Source of the DNA: UBA3071 sp965369635
GTDB lineage: Bacteria > Chloroflexota > Anaerolineae > UBA3071
Reading direction: 5' to 3'
DNA: 13,017 nucleotides
Assembly: GCA_965369635.1 (NCBI GenBank)
Contig: CBDURC010000074.1
Span: 1-13,017, forward strand
Shown here: piece after piece, positions 1-7,148 of the stretch
Numbering within the stretch: the stretch's first letter is position 1
Layout: each line of letters opens with the position of its first letter
Notes under the pieces: model-generated
Told to the model about the DNA's origin: nothing
The model's input: the letters and a program-made list of their open reading frames with translations, nothing else
The model's database searches: none
Made by a program: the position numbers and the translations under genes

Positions 1-1002
1 CGCCTGTTTGGCTGTCTTCGACAGCGCGGCAACCAGCATGCCCATAGCGGTTGCGACCAGGGCCAGTACGAGAGTGAGCAGCACCAGGGCCACGGGCGAC
101 TTGCCCAGTGGCATGTCGAAGAAGACGTTTGCCACGCCGAATAGCACGACCACTTGCAGACAGACCAGCATCATGTAGGCCAGCATCTTCCCGGCGATGA
201 TGGCCCCGCGTGGGATAGGCGCTGCCAGCAAGCGACGGAGCGTGCCCGCTTCGCGCTCGTTCAGGAGGGAAGCCCCGGACATCCCCACGGTGAAAAAGGC
301 AAACATCACGGTGAAGCCAGGGAACATCAGGGCGAAGAAGAGAGTGATCCCACCTTCGATTTGTGCCCCTTCCAGGTCTTCGCTGGTAACAACGATAGCG
401 GGGTTCCGGCGCATCTCGTTCAACCGGGTCATGATGACGCCCAGGTTCTGCGCCTCAACGGCGCGCCGGACCTCGGCACTGGCCTCAGCGAGCACACCGG
501 ATTCATCCAAGATGGTGCGGATGCCGTACTGAACCTCGCCCCAGATCGTCACCTCGGCGACCACCTGATTCATGATCCCAGTGACGATGCTGGCACTCTC
601 TGGCTGGGCCGGGTCTACGATGACCTCGATGGACGTAGGTGTGTAGGCATTGATCTGCTGGGTGAAGTCGGCAGGGATGACGATGGCTGCCGCGGCCTCG
701 CCTTCTGCCACCCGCTGCTCGGCCTCTGCGACCGTGTCAAAGGTCTCAATTTCCAGTTCGTCAATGCCCCCAAGCGCCTTGGCAACCTCCTCTCCAAAGA
801 TGCCGGCATCTTCGTTCACCAGGCAGATGTTCAGCAAGATGGTCGGGTCATTCCCATCGCCGGCCATTTGCAGATTGATGCTCCCGTAAAGTGAGCCGAA
901 GAGGAGCGGCAGCAAGAAGAGCACCGCCAGCGAGCCGCGATCCTTGGCTATCAGTTGGATTTCCTTCCAGGCGACGGACAAGATATGGGAAATTGCATTC
1001 AT
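1..1002 (-). CDS. ABC-2 type transporter permease, second of pair (3' end beyond window)
   Basis: This is a membrane subunit of an ABC exporter, and the 334 N-terminal residues are visible with no stop codon before the window edge. It begins with a short cytoplasmic amphipathic stretch containing AKDRG and a first membrane helix at about residues 25-42. A large extracytoplasmic domain of roughly 180 residues follows, then further helices starting near FPGFTVMFAFF. The cytoplasmic loop NEREAGTLRRLLAAP is typical of the ABC-2/DrrB/YhgE group. The start ATG at 1002 has AGGAGA about six bases upstream and lies 14 bp after the stop of the preceding permease, so the two are co-transcribed. It is clearly paralogous to that permease: both start MNA, both have KDRG followed by FLLPLLF, and both have RRLLAAP. 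The two probably form a heterodimer energised by the ATPase at 2270-3280. The substrate cannot be told from sequence; drugs, lipids or peptides are all possible. Confidence 0.9.
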   Translation of the reverse strand, partial: MNAISHILSVAWKEIQLIAKDRGSLAVLFLLPLLFGSLYGSINLQMAGDGNDPTILLNICLVNEDAGIFGEEVAKALGGIDELEIETFDTVAEAEQRVAEGEAAAAIVIPADFTQQINAYTPTSIEVIVDPAQPESASIVTGIMNQVVAEVTIWGEVQYGIRTILDESGVLAEASAEVRRAVEAQNLGVIMTRLNEMRRNPAIVVTSEDLEGAQIEGGITLFFALMFPGFTVMFAFFTVGMSGASLLNEREAGTLRRLLAAPIPRGAIIAGKMLAYMMLVCLQVVVLFGVANVFFDMPLGKSPVALVLLTLVLALVATAMGMLVAALSKTAKQA

Positions 1003-1016
1003 GATTGCTCTCCTGA

Positions 1017-2264
1017 TTAATTGAAATCAAACCGCCACAGCCCGATGACAAAGAAGATCGCGGTGAAGGCCAGCAATACGGCTATCTCCGTGGTCACATC
1101 GGCCAGCCCCAACCCGCGGACCAATAGATCGTTGAAAGCGCGGTTAGCCCAATAGTGCGGCACGATCTTGGGCAGCGGGCCGAGGAAGTTTTCCAGGACA
1201 AACAGCGGTATGAAGCACCCACCGAGGATGGCCATGACCCACAGAAGAAGACTGCTCAATCCAGCGATCTGGTTTTCGGTGCGGGCGATGGCAGCGATGA
1301 GAATGCCGAAGCCGCTGGAACAGAGCGCGACCAGCACGGCGATGAGCACCACGGCCAGCGGCGCGTCGTTCAGCGTCATTGGGGTCAGTCCCAACAGGCG
1401 CATCCCGATGATGCCGAAGGCGAAGATAACGACGGTTTGGATCAGTCCCGTAATGAAGTTGGGAATCATCTTGCCCGCCAGGAGGGATGCTTTGCTCATC
1501 GGGGCGGCCAACAGGCGGCGGAACGAGCCGGTCTTCTTCTCATCGTAGACTGAGCGCGCCGTTGTCTGAGCTGTCAAGAAGACAAACAGAACGGTGAAGC
1601 CGGGCACGGCCAGTTGGATAGCGTCCGGCATTTCCTCCCGCTCCCCCTCCTGTCCTGGAACAGTCTGCACCAACTCCACCAGCGGCTGTGTTCGAGAGCG
1701 CTCGAACTGGCTGCGGGCCTGCGCCATCGTCCGTTCCACCGTGAAGACCTGGAATTGCTGAGGCGCGTTCGCCTGCATCTCGCCCATCTGCTGCAGACTG
1801 GCGAGGATCTGGCCCTCCAGCGACATGTCCTGGGCCACCCCTTCGACGACCAGCCGGACGGCTTCGGTTTTTTCGGCGCCCGCGTCGGGGTGGTTGACGA
1901 GATGCAGCGTCACGGGGCGGTTGCCGGCGATGTCGGCTGTGAAGTCTGCCGGAACGGTCAGCACGCGGGCGAGTTTGCTTTCTTCCAGAAGGGCTTGCGC
2001 CTCCTCCTGGGCGCAGCTCTCAACGCGCACGCCACCGGCCGCGTCGATGCCATCAAGCAGCGTCTGCGCAGCAACGCCTGCGTCGAGGTCAACCACCGCA
2101 AGCGGGATGCGGACATCTTCTCCCTCCCCACTGCTACCTATCGCTGCCAGTGCGCCACTGAACACGACGATGAACAGCAGGGGCAGTAGGAAGAGTTGGA
2201 TCACTGCGCCACGATCTTTGAAGAAGATCTGTAGGTCTTTAAGCGCTATGTTTAGTGCATTCAT
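1017..2264 (-). CDS. ABC-2 type transporter permease, first of pair
   Basis: This is an integral-membrane exporter subunit of 415 residues with DrrB/YhgE-like architecture. A cytoplasmic N-terminus (ALKDLQIFFKDRG) is followed by a first helix near residues 22-42 and an extracytoplasmic domain to about residue 225. The rest is a block of five hydrophobic segments ending in FVIGLWRFDFN. The cytoplasmic loop EKKTGSFRRLLAAP after the second helix is the family's conserved coupling region. I chose the ATG at 2264 because GAGGGAG lies eight bases upstream and because it aligns with the MNA start of the downstream paralogue. A GTG at 2273, which would overlap the ATPase stop as GTGA, is possible but has no properly spaced ribosome binding site. 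The gene sits between the ATPase and the second permease in one operon. Its substrate is unknown. Confidence 0.93.
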   Translation of the reverse strand: MNALNIALKDLQIFFKDRGAVIQLFLLPLLFIVVFSGALAAIGSSGEGEDVRIPLAVVDLDAGVAAQTLLDGIDAAGGVRVESCAQEEAQALLEESKLARVLTVPADFTADIAGNRPVTLHLVNHPDAGAEKTEAVRLVVEGVAQDMSLEGQILASLQQMGEMQANAPQQFQVFTVERTMAQARSQFERSRTQPLVELVQTVPGQEGEREEMPDAIQLAVPGFTVLFVFLTAQTTARSVYDEKKTGSFRRLLAAPMSKASLLAGKMIPNFITGLIQTVVIFAFGIIGMRLLGLTPMTLNDAPLAVVLIAVLVALCSSGFGILIAAIARTENQIAGLSSLLLWVMAILGGCFIPLFVLENFLGPLPKIVPHYWANRAFNDLLVRGLGLADVTTEIAVLLAFTAIFFVIGLWRFDFN

Positions 2265-2269
2265 CGTGT

Positions 2270-3280
2270 TCACTCCCTCAGTTTCTTCCCCGTCAGGTGC
2301 AAGAAGACGCTCTCGAGGTTAGGCTCCAGGATTTCCAGCGAGGTGAGGGTGATGTTGTGATCGCTGAGGTAGCCGATCACGTTGACCACGGCCTGCTGGC
2401 TGTGCTCGGCCACGATCTTGACGACGGTGCTGGTGGATATCGGTTCGCTTTCCTTTGCCTCAGGGGACTCTCCCTCGGCAGGGGGCGGGGCAACAGGCTG
2501 CAGTGCGAGCAGCGCCTCCTTGACCGCCGGGAGCGCTGAGAGCTGTGCCAGGAGCGCGTCGTCCACCCACGGCAGGCCCACGTGAATCACGCCGCCGCCC
2601 AGCATGGCGATCAGGTCCTTGACCGTGTCCAGGGCGATGATCTTTCCCTCGTCCATGATGGCCACCCGGTTGCACAGCAACTCTACCTCTTCCATGTAAT
2701 GGCTGGTGTAGACGATGCTCATGCCTCGCTCGCGGTTGAGCCGCATCACGCTCTCAAAGATGTGATTGCGGCTCTGGGGGTCCACGCCAACGGTCGGCTC
2801 GTCGAGGAACAGCAGTTTGGGTTGATGGACCAGACCGGCGGCGATGTTGATTCTGCGCTTCATCCCGCCCGAGTACTTCTCTATCGTCTGGTCGGCGCGG
2901 TCAGTCAGAGCGACGATGCGCAGCACGTCCTCCACCCGCTCTTTGAGGTCCTTGCCACGCAAGCCATAGATGCGGCCGAAGAAGTTCAGGTTGGCCCGGG
3001 CGCTGAGCGTGGGGTAGAGGGCCAGGTCCTGGGGCACCAGCCCGTTGAACTTCTTGACCTGGTCCATCTGGGTGGTGATGTCGTAGCCGCCGATGCGCGC
3101 CGTGCCCGAAGTGGGCGGAACGACGCCGGTCAGCATGGAGATGGTCTGCGTCTTGCCGGCGCCGTTGGGGCCCAGCAGGCCAAAGACCTCGCCTTCTTCG
3201 ACGGCGAAGCTGACCCCTTTGACCGCTGCAAAGTCTCCATACTTTTTCACAAGAGTGTCTACTTCTAGGATGTTAGGCAT
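2270..3280 (-). CDS. ABC transporter ATP-binding protein (DrrA/CcmA-like)
   Basis: This is the cytoplasmic ATPase that powers export through the two downstream permeases. Visible motifs are Walker A GPNGAGKT at residues 37-44, Q-loop Q84, signature YSGGMKRR starting at Y136, Walker B LLFLDEP with D160 and E161, the D-loop, and switch H194 in YTSHYMEE. The nucleotide-binding domain ends near residue 230. A tail of about 100 residues follows, typical of DrrA-type exporters, and it contains a Pro/Glu-rich linker at about residues 262-284. The residue after the Walker A threonine is Q45 where most relatives have T or S (GKTQT, usually GKTTT). An AGGAGA ribosome binding site lies at 3288-3293. The gene is first in a three-gene operon and lies downstream of a two-component system in the same orientation. 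The spacer's repeated GGTCA sites make regulation by that system likely. The transported molecule is not evident. Confidence 0.95.
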   Translation of the reverse strand: MPNILEVDTLVKKYGDFAAVKGVSFAVEEGEVFGLLGPNGAGKTQTISMLTGVVPPTSGTARIGGYDITTQMDQVKKFNGLVPQDLALYPTLSARANLNFFGRIYGLRGKDLKERVEDVLRIVALTDRADQTIEKYSGGMKRRINIAAGLVHQPKLLFLDEPTVGVDPQSRNHIFESVMRLNRERGMSIVYTSHYMEEVELLCNRVAIMDEGKIIALDTVKDLIAMLGGGVIHVGLPWVDDALLAQLSALPAVKEALLALQPVAPPPAEGESPEAKESEPISTSTVVKIVAEHSQQAVVNVIGYLSDHNITLTSLEILEPNLESVFLHLTGKKLRE

Positions 3281-3301
3281 CGGGTGTTCTCCTTTCCCGA
3301 G

Positions 3302-3307
3302 ATTATG
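3302..3307 (-). promoter_or_regulatory. Weak candidate -10 box for the exporter operon
   Basis: CATAAT on the minus strand lies about 22 bases upstream of the ATPase start codon. No recognisable -35 box stands 16-18 bases upstream of it, which would fit an activator-dependent promoter. The resulting leader would barely include the ribosome binding site, so the assignment is weak. Confidence 0.2.
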
Positions 3308-3333
3308 AGATGCGCTCCAAGGCCCCTCCCCGG

Positions 3334-3355
3334 GCCGGTTTCGCGGCTTACCGGC
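3334..3355. repeat. Small GC-rich inverted repeat in the exporter leader or promoter region
   Basis: The arms GCCGGT (3334-3339) and ACCGGC (3350-3355) flank a 10-base spacer, between the GGTCA array and the ATPase start. It could be a small hairpin or a further protein-binding site. No poly-U tract follows on either strand, so a terminator is unlikely. Confidence 0.3.
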
Positions 3356-3375
3356 GGCCGTTTCCGCATCTCTGG

Positions 3376-3472
3376 GGTCAGTATGGCATGGTCAGAGAGG
3401 AAAGTCATGTGCCAGAGGTCACGTCTGGGGGTCACATTGGGGGATGTGACGGTCATAGTGGAGAGTGTGACC
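3376..3472. promoter_or_regulatory. Array of GGTCA half-sites upstream of the ABC exporter operon
   Basis: The pentamer GGTCA (TGACC on the operon strand) occurs at 3376, 3390, 3417, 3430 and 3451, with a variant AGTCA at 3403. The first five are spaced 14, 13, 14 and 13 bp apart, and the last is 21 bp further on. An inverted copy TGACC lies at 3468-3472 and pairs with the copy at 3451. A perfect inverted repeat GTCACAT-N6-ATGTGAC sits at 3431-3450. Chance expectation for one pentamer in 97 bp of one strand is about 0.1. Its position, 96 to 192 bp upstream of the ATPase start and just after the response regulator gene, suggests a binding site for that NarL-type regulator. This is inferred, not shown. 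Confidence 0.5.
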
Positions 3473-3485
3473 TGGGGGAATAACA

Positions 3486-3619
3486 CGTAGAACGACTCCA
3501 GAAAAGGCCAAAGGCCATCAGCGGATTGAGCGGATGAAGCGGATGAGAATGAAACAGAATCGGCTCAATCCGCTCAATCCGCTGACAATCTTGGGTTTTT
3601 TCAGAGGAGTCGTAGAACG
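3486..3619. repeat. Intergenic palindromic repeat element (MITE-like or REP-like)
   Basis: This is a nested symmetrical element between the response regulator and the exporter operon. Perfect 17-bp inverted arms lie at 3519-3535 and 3568-3584, separated by a 32-base loop, and are built from repeated AGCGGAT/TGAGCGG units. Outside them are inverted 8-bp arms ACGACTCC (3492-3499) and GGAGTCGT (3606-3613). The nine-base word CGTAGAACG occurs as a direct repeat at the two edges (3486-3494 and 3611-3619). This layout resembles a small non-autonomous inverted-repeat element, but the 'direct repeat' is partly extended in tandem on the right, so a target-site duplication is not certain. From memory, repeats rich in GCGGATTGAGCGGAT are common between genes in Chloroflexota. 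The hairpin may also attenuate read-through from the two-component genes. Confidence 0.55.
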
Positions 3620-3658
3620 TAGAACGTGAAGGACTTACGTTTTGGACTTGACGTTCTA
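3620..3658. repeat. Inverted repeat overlapping the response regulator stop codon
   Basis: TAGAACGT at 3620-3627 and ACGTTCTA at 3651-3658 form 8-bp inverted arms around a 23-base spacer, and the right arm includes the regulator's TAG stop. It may be a weak transcript-end structure or part of the neighbouring repeat cluster. There is no U-run, so a classic intrinsic terminator is not supported. Confidence 0.3.
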
Positions 3659-4315
3659 GATCAGGCCTAGTTCTTTGGCTTTGAGGGCCGCTTGCGTCCT
3701 GTCGCGTACGCCCAGTTTGCCGAGGATGTTGGTGAGATGGTTCTTGACCGTTCCCTCGGCGATGAAAAGCGCGGCGCCGATCTCTTTGTTGGTTGCGCCG
3801 GTGGCCACCAGGCGCAGGACTTGCAGCTCGCGGTCGGAGAGGGCTTCGATGAGCGGCTGCGTACGCTGCGGTGACTGATCGGCCAGGCGGGCGAATTCGG
3901 CGACGACCTTGGCGGCGATGGAGGGCTGCAGGAAGGATGCGCCGCGCGCCGCCGCCCGAATGGCCTCGAATAGCTTTTCCGACGAGGCGTCCTTCAACAG
4001 ATAGCCGACCGCACCGGCGCGCAAGGCGTCAAAGACGTACTCATCGTCATCGAACGTGGTCAGCGCGATCACGCGGCAGTCCGGCTGCGCTACGTGCAGC
4101 CGGCGGGTGGCCGCCACTCCGTCGAGCACCGGCATACGCAGATCCATTAGCACTACGGACGGACGGAGCTTTGCTGCCCGACGCAGCGCTTCCTCGCCGT
4201 CCGCCGCCTCGCCCACCACGTCGAAGTCCGGCTGCGCCGAGAGCAACGTGCGCAGCCCTTCGCGGAACAGGGCCTGATCATCTACCAGCAGTATCCGAAT
4301 GAGTGTCATCCCCAT
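3656..4315 (-). CDS. NarL/FixJ-family response regulator
   Basis: This DNA-binding transcription regulator of 219 residues is activated by phosphorylation from the kinase encoded just upstream. The receiver domain (about residues 5-120) has acidic pair D12/D13, phospho-acceptor D58 in VVLMDLRMP, switch T86 in ALTTF, and K108 in YLLKDA. A linker leads to a LuxR-type helix-turn-helix at about residues 155-219, with LSDRELQVLRLVATGATNKE and the recognition region GTVKNHLTNIL. The length is typical of the family. The ATG at 4315 is supported by AAGGAG eight bases upstream; a second in-frame ATG at 4309 is an alternative. The start overlaps the end of the kinase gene by 10 bp, implying translational coupling. 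The likely target is the ABC exporter operon that follows, whose upstream spacer has repeated GGTCA sites. LiaR, DesR and similar regulators commonly sit beside the transporters they control. Confidence 0.95.
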   Translation of the reverse strand: MGMTLIRILLVDDQALFREGLRTLLSAQPDFDVVGEAADGEEALRRAAKLRPSVVLMDLRMPVLDGVAATRRLHVAQPDCRVIALTTFDDDEYVFDALRAGAVGYLLKDASSEKLFEAIRAAARGASFLQPSIAAKVVAEFARLADQSPQRTQPLIEALSDRELQVLRLVATGATNKEIGAALFIAEGTVKNHLTNILGKLGVRDRTQAALKAKELGLI

Positions 4316-5532
4316 CCCCTTGTCTCCTTGTCGCCTGGTCGCCTGGTCTCAGAGGGCACCTCAACTTCCAGCGTAAACCCCTGCCTGGGCGCAGTGCGGA
4401 TGCGAACTTGCCCGCCCAGGAGTTGCACCCGTTCGCGCAGGCCCAGCAACCCGAACCCGCCCTCGGTCTTACTGCTGCCCACGCCGTTATCCTGCACCAC
4501 CAGCCGCACTGTGGCCCCGTCGCCGTAATCCAGCAGGACATCGGCGCGAGAGGCGTGGGCGTGCTTGCGCACGTTGGTCAACCCCTCCTGCGCGGCGCGA
4601 TACAGGGTGAGTTCGACCGGCTGCGGAAGCCGGCGCGGGGCGCCGGTCACGGTCAGCGCCGTGAGTATGCCGGCGGCGCGGCATTCATCCACCGACGCCG
4701 CCACAGCTTCGGTCAGTGGACGGTCTTCCATTGGCGAGGCGCGCAGGGCAGCCACCGAGCGGCGCACGTCAGCCAGCGCATCCTGCGTCAGCGATTGGGC
4801 CTTGCCCAGTCCATCCAGGGCGCGGGCGCGGTCGCTCTCCAGCACGGCCAGCGCCGCCTGAATCTGCATATTGATGGCCGTGAGATAATGGCCCAGGCCG
4901 TCGTGGATCTCGCGGGCCAAGCGGTTGCGCTCCTGGGCCGTGGCCAATTCTTCAACCTTTACAGCGTATTGGCGCAGCCTGAGGTTGGCTTCGCCCAACT
5001 CCCCGGCCAACCGCTCCACCTCGGCGCGGGCTTCCTGCTCGTTCACTGCCACCTGGGTGAAGACGACCACGAAGACGAGGGCGGCCAGATAGCCCATGAA
5101 ACCCTGCGCAGCGTTGGCCCAATTCGCTTCCAATCCGATGGGCAGCACCAGCACTGCCAGGATCAGAGCACAGACGACCATCACCCACCAGCGTGATAGG
5201 CCTATCACACTCTGGGCAGCCAGGGGGAACAGGATCAGCGCCATGGGGCCAAAGCCACCACTCAGGTAGACCATGGCAGCCCCCAAGAGAATCTGAAAGG
5301 CGAAGTAGAGGGCCTTGACAGCAGGCGAAGCAGCCTGCTCGCACAAGGCCCAGCCATAGGTGCCCACGATGGAATACAACGCCCCCAGTCCAATCAGCAA
5401 GAGTGTTTTGGGCCAGGTGAACAGATGTGGTGTAGCAATAAGCGTGGAGGCGCAGCCAACGACGACGACGAAAAAGAAGGCCAAGTTAGCCGCGCGCTCG
5501 GTGCGGATGTCTAGATCGGACTTGGTGCTCAT
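4306..5532 (-). CDS. Membrane sensor histidine kinase (HisKA_3/DesK-like)
   Basis: This sensor kinase of 408 residues partners the overlapping response regulator gene. The N-terminal region (about residues 14-165) holds around five hydrophobic segments with no large extracytoplasmic domain, as in DesK- or LiaS-like sensors of membrane state or drugs. A coiled-coil linker follows at about 164-200. The dimerisation domain has the phospho-acceptor H210 in AREIHDGLGHYLTAI and a DVRRSVAALRAS stretch. The ATPase domain has N320 (N box, EGLTNVRKHA), D348-N-G, and GFGLLG at 359-364. I chose ATG 5532, with AGGGG nine bases upstream. An open frame from 5583 also exists, but its extra 17 codons lie inside an intergenic repeat. 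The last residues (RRPGDKETRGWG) are encoded by a short tandem repeat and are probably not functional. The signal sensed is unknown. Confidence 0.93.
   Translation of the reverse strand: MSTKSDLDIRTERAANLAFFFVVVVGCASTLIATPHLFTWPKTLLLIGLGALYSIVGTYGWALCEQAASPAVKALYFAFQILLGAAMVYLSGGFGPMALILFPLAAQSVIGLSRWWVMVVCALILAVLVLPIGLEANWANAAQGFMGYLAALVFVVVFTQVAVNEQEARAEVERLAGELGEANLRLRQYAVKVEELATAQERNRLAREIHDGLGHYLTAINMQIQAALAVLESDRARALDGLGKAQSLTQDALADVRRSVAALRASPMEDRPLTEAVAASVDECRAAGILTALTVTGAPRRLPQPVELTLYRAAQEGLTNVRKHAHASRADVLLDYGDGATVRLVVQDNGVGSSKTEGGFGLLGLRERVQLLGGQVRIRTAPRQGFTLEVEVPSETRRPGDKETRGWG
4317..4350. repeat. Short degenerate tandem repeat at the 3' end of the kinase gene
   Basis: The plus strand reads as successive units close to CCTTGTCTC and CCTGGTCGC. 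These supply the final codons of the kinase and the ribosome binding site of the response regulator. This is visible simple repetition; a role is not evident. Confidence 0.4.
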
Positions 5533-5562
5533 TCCATGAATCCCCTGAAAAAGGTCATTCAG

Positions 5563-5689
5563 CCACGGAGACACAGAGTACACAGAGGAAAAATCAAGAT
5601 GCGCTCAGAATTGTTCAGCAGCAAACGCAGAGAACATTGATTCCTTGAGAGATACCTTAGGAATCCCCGTGCCCTCTGTGCCTCAGTGG
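5563..5689. repeat. Imperfect inverted repeat pair with 'cacagag' words
   Basis: The arm CCACGGAGACACAGAG (5563-5578) matches the reverse complement of CTCTGTGCCTCAGTGG (5674-5689) at 14 of 16 positions. About 95 bases separate them. From memory, words of this type (cacagagacacagag and its complement) recur between genes in many Chloroflexota and other environmental bacteria. The spacer 5533-5787 between the kinase start and the rocD stop shows no gene and no convincing terminator; the kinase promoter should lie here but no clear boxes were found. Confidence 0.5.
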
Positions 5690-5787
5690 CGAGACTGGCA
5701 GTTCTTTCAGTGCAGTCATTTTGCGTTTCACGCTTCCCGCAGCCCTGCCAGCCGGGGCGGAGCTGAGTGTCAGTTTGCGGCGAGTAG

Positions 5788-6990
5788 TTACTCCGCGGCG
5801 AACACCGACGAGATCTGTTCCAGTGCCCAGTCAACGATGTCCTGGGTGATGATCAGCGGCGGCGCAAAGCGGATGATGTGTTCGTGGGTCTCCTTACACA
5901 GCAACCCCTTTTCCATCAGCTTTCTGCAATACTGGCGAGCTCCGCTGGCCTCAGGGAAAAACTCCACTCCGATCATCAACCCCTTGCCCCGAATTTCTTT
6001 GATCAGCGGATTCTTGATTTGTCGCAACCCTTGCAGGAAGTAATCCCCCATCCTGGCCGCATTTTCGATCATTCCCTCCTCGATCAGTACCTTCAATGCC
6101 ATCCGGGCCACGGCGCAGGCCAGGGGGTTGCCGCCGAAGGTGCTGCCATGCTCTCCCGGCTGCAGAACGCTCATGACTTCGGTGTTGGAAAGGACCGCCG
6201 ATACGGGATAGAAACCGCCAGAGAGCGCCTTGCCGATAAGGGTCAAATCGGACTCGATGCCATCGTGTTCCTCGGCCAGAAGCTTTCCGGTACGGCCCAG
6301 GCCGGTCTGGATCTCATCCAGGACCAGCACCACATTATGCTTTTCGCAGATGGCCTTGGCCTCTTTGAGATAGCCTGCCGGCGGTATTATCACGCCAGCC
6401 TCGCCCTGGATCGGTTCGACCATGAATCCAACCGTATGGGGTGTGATGGCCTCTTCCAGGGCTTTGGCATCGCCAAAAGGAATGATCTTGAACCCCGGTG
6501 CAAAGGGCCCGAATCCGGCGCGGGAGGTTTCGTCGCTGCTAAACCCCACGATGGTAATGGTGCGGCCGTGGAAGTTGTTCCGGCAAACGATGATCTCCGC
6601 CTGATCTTCCGGCACGGTTTTGATCTTGTACCCCCATTTGCGAACGATCTTGATGGCGGTCTCCACTGCCTCCGCTCCGCTGTTCATAGGCAGAACCTTA
6701 TGAGAATTGGTCAGTTCACACACTTCCCGGTAGAAGAGCCCCAGTTGATCGTTGCGGAAAGCACGCGAGGTCAAGGTCAGCTTTTGGGCTTGCTCAATCA
6801 TCGTCTGCATGATTTTCGGATGGCAGTGCCCTTGGTTGACCGCAGAATAGGCCGAAAGACAATCGAGATACTTCTGGCCATCCACATCCCACACCCAGAC
6901 GCCCTCGCCGCGGGTCAGGACGACATCCAGTGGTTTGTAGTTGTGCGCGCCGAATAGCTCTTCCAATTGGATATACTGCTGTTGGTTCAT
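5788..6990 (-). CDS. rocD: Ornithine--oxo-acid aminotransferase
   Basis: This cytosolic PLP enzyme transfers the delta-amino group of ornithine to 2-oxoglutarate, giving glutamate semialdehyde/P5C and glutamate, and so links arginine and proline metabolism. The 400 residues match the usual ornithine aminotransferase length of about 400. Class III aminotransferase features are present: NSGAEA at 103-108 (phosphate binding), F140-H141 for ring stacking, VLDEIQTG with D225, catalytic Lys K254 in LIGKALSGGFYPVSA, and HGSTFGGNPL at 281-290. The start ATG has AGGGGG four bases upstream. The gene stands alone, with its own promoter at 7053-7081 and no rocF or proline genes beside it. Acetylornithine aminotransferase is the main alternative, but the overall sequence (N-terminal GAHNYKPLDVVL and LIGKALSGGFYPVSAV) fits ornithine aminotransferase better. 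Confidence 0.93.
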   Translation of the reverse strand: MNQQQYIQLEELFGAHNYKPLDVVLTRGEGVWVWDVDGQKYLDCLSAYSAVNQGHCHPKIMQTMIEQAQKLTLTSRAFRNDQLGLFYREVCELTNSHKVLPMNSGAEAVETAIKIVRKWGYKIKTVPEDQAEIIVCRNNFHGRTITIVGFSSDETSRAGFGPFAPGFKIIPFGDAKALEEAITPHTVGFMVEPIQGEAGVIIPPAGYLKEAKAICEKHNVVLVLDEIQTGLGRTGKLLAEEHDGIESDLTLIGKALSGGFYPVSAVLSNTEVMSVLQPGEHGSTFGGNPLACAVARMALKVLIEEGMIENAARMGDYFLQGLRQIKNPLIKEIRGKGLMIGVEFFPEASGARQYCRKLMEKGLLCKETHEHIIRFAPPLIITQDIVDWALEQISSVFAAE

Positions 6991-7052
6991 CAGACCCCCT
7001 TATTGTGATGTAACCTCTTCCCCCTCGCGAACCAGGAGTGCCAGATGCCACA

Positions 7053-7081
7053 ATTCTACCACATCCTATCCATTTCTGCAA
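7053..7081 (-). promoter_or_regulatory. Sigma-70-type promoter for rocD
   Basis: On the minus strand, TTGCAG (7081-7076) and TAGAAT (7058-7053) are separated by 17 bases. A TGG immediately before the -10 gives an extended -10. Transcription would start near 7046, leaving a leader of about 55 bases before the rocD ATG. Confidence 0.65.
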
Positions 7082-7148
7082 TGTTGCTATGGTCATGCCT
7101 CGTTATGTCTTCAGTTCATCTTGACCAGGCCGGGTCTTGGCCGCCTTG

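Noticed and set aside
2582..3268. Plus-strand open frame opposite the ABC ATPase
   Set aside because: It is antisense to a gene with all ABC motifs and has no ribosome binding site or domain.
3376..3472. CRISPR-like array
   Set aside because: The repeated word is only five bases long with 8-9-base gaps, far from CRISPR repeat-spacer geometry; there are no cas genes.
3265..3490. Small open frames on both strands in the exporter spacer
   Set aside because: They cross the GGTCA array and overlap the ATPase start; composition and lack of a ribosome binding site give no support for coding.
3519..3601. Hairpin followed by TTTTTT read as a plus-strand terminator
   Set aside because: No plus-strand gene ends here, and the T-run is about ten bases away from the stem; a repeat element explains the symmetry better.
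4303..5196. Long plus-strand open frame opposite the histidine kinase
   Set aside because: It is antisense to a clear sensor kinase and reads as low-complexity, Gln/His-rich sequence typical of shadow frames in GC-rich DNA.
5878..6957. Long plus-strand open frame opposite rocD
   Set aside because: It is an antisense shadow of a well-supported aminotransferase gene, with no recognisable domain.
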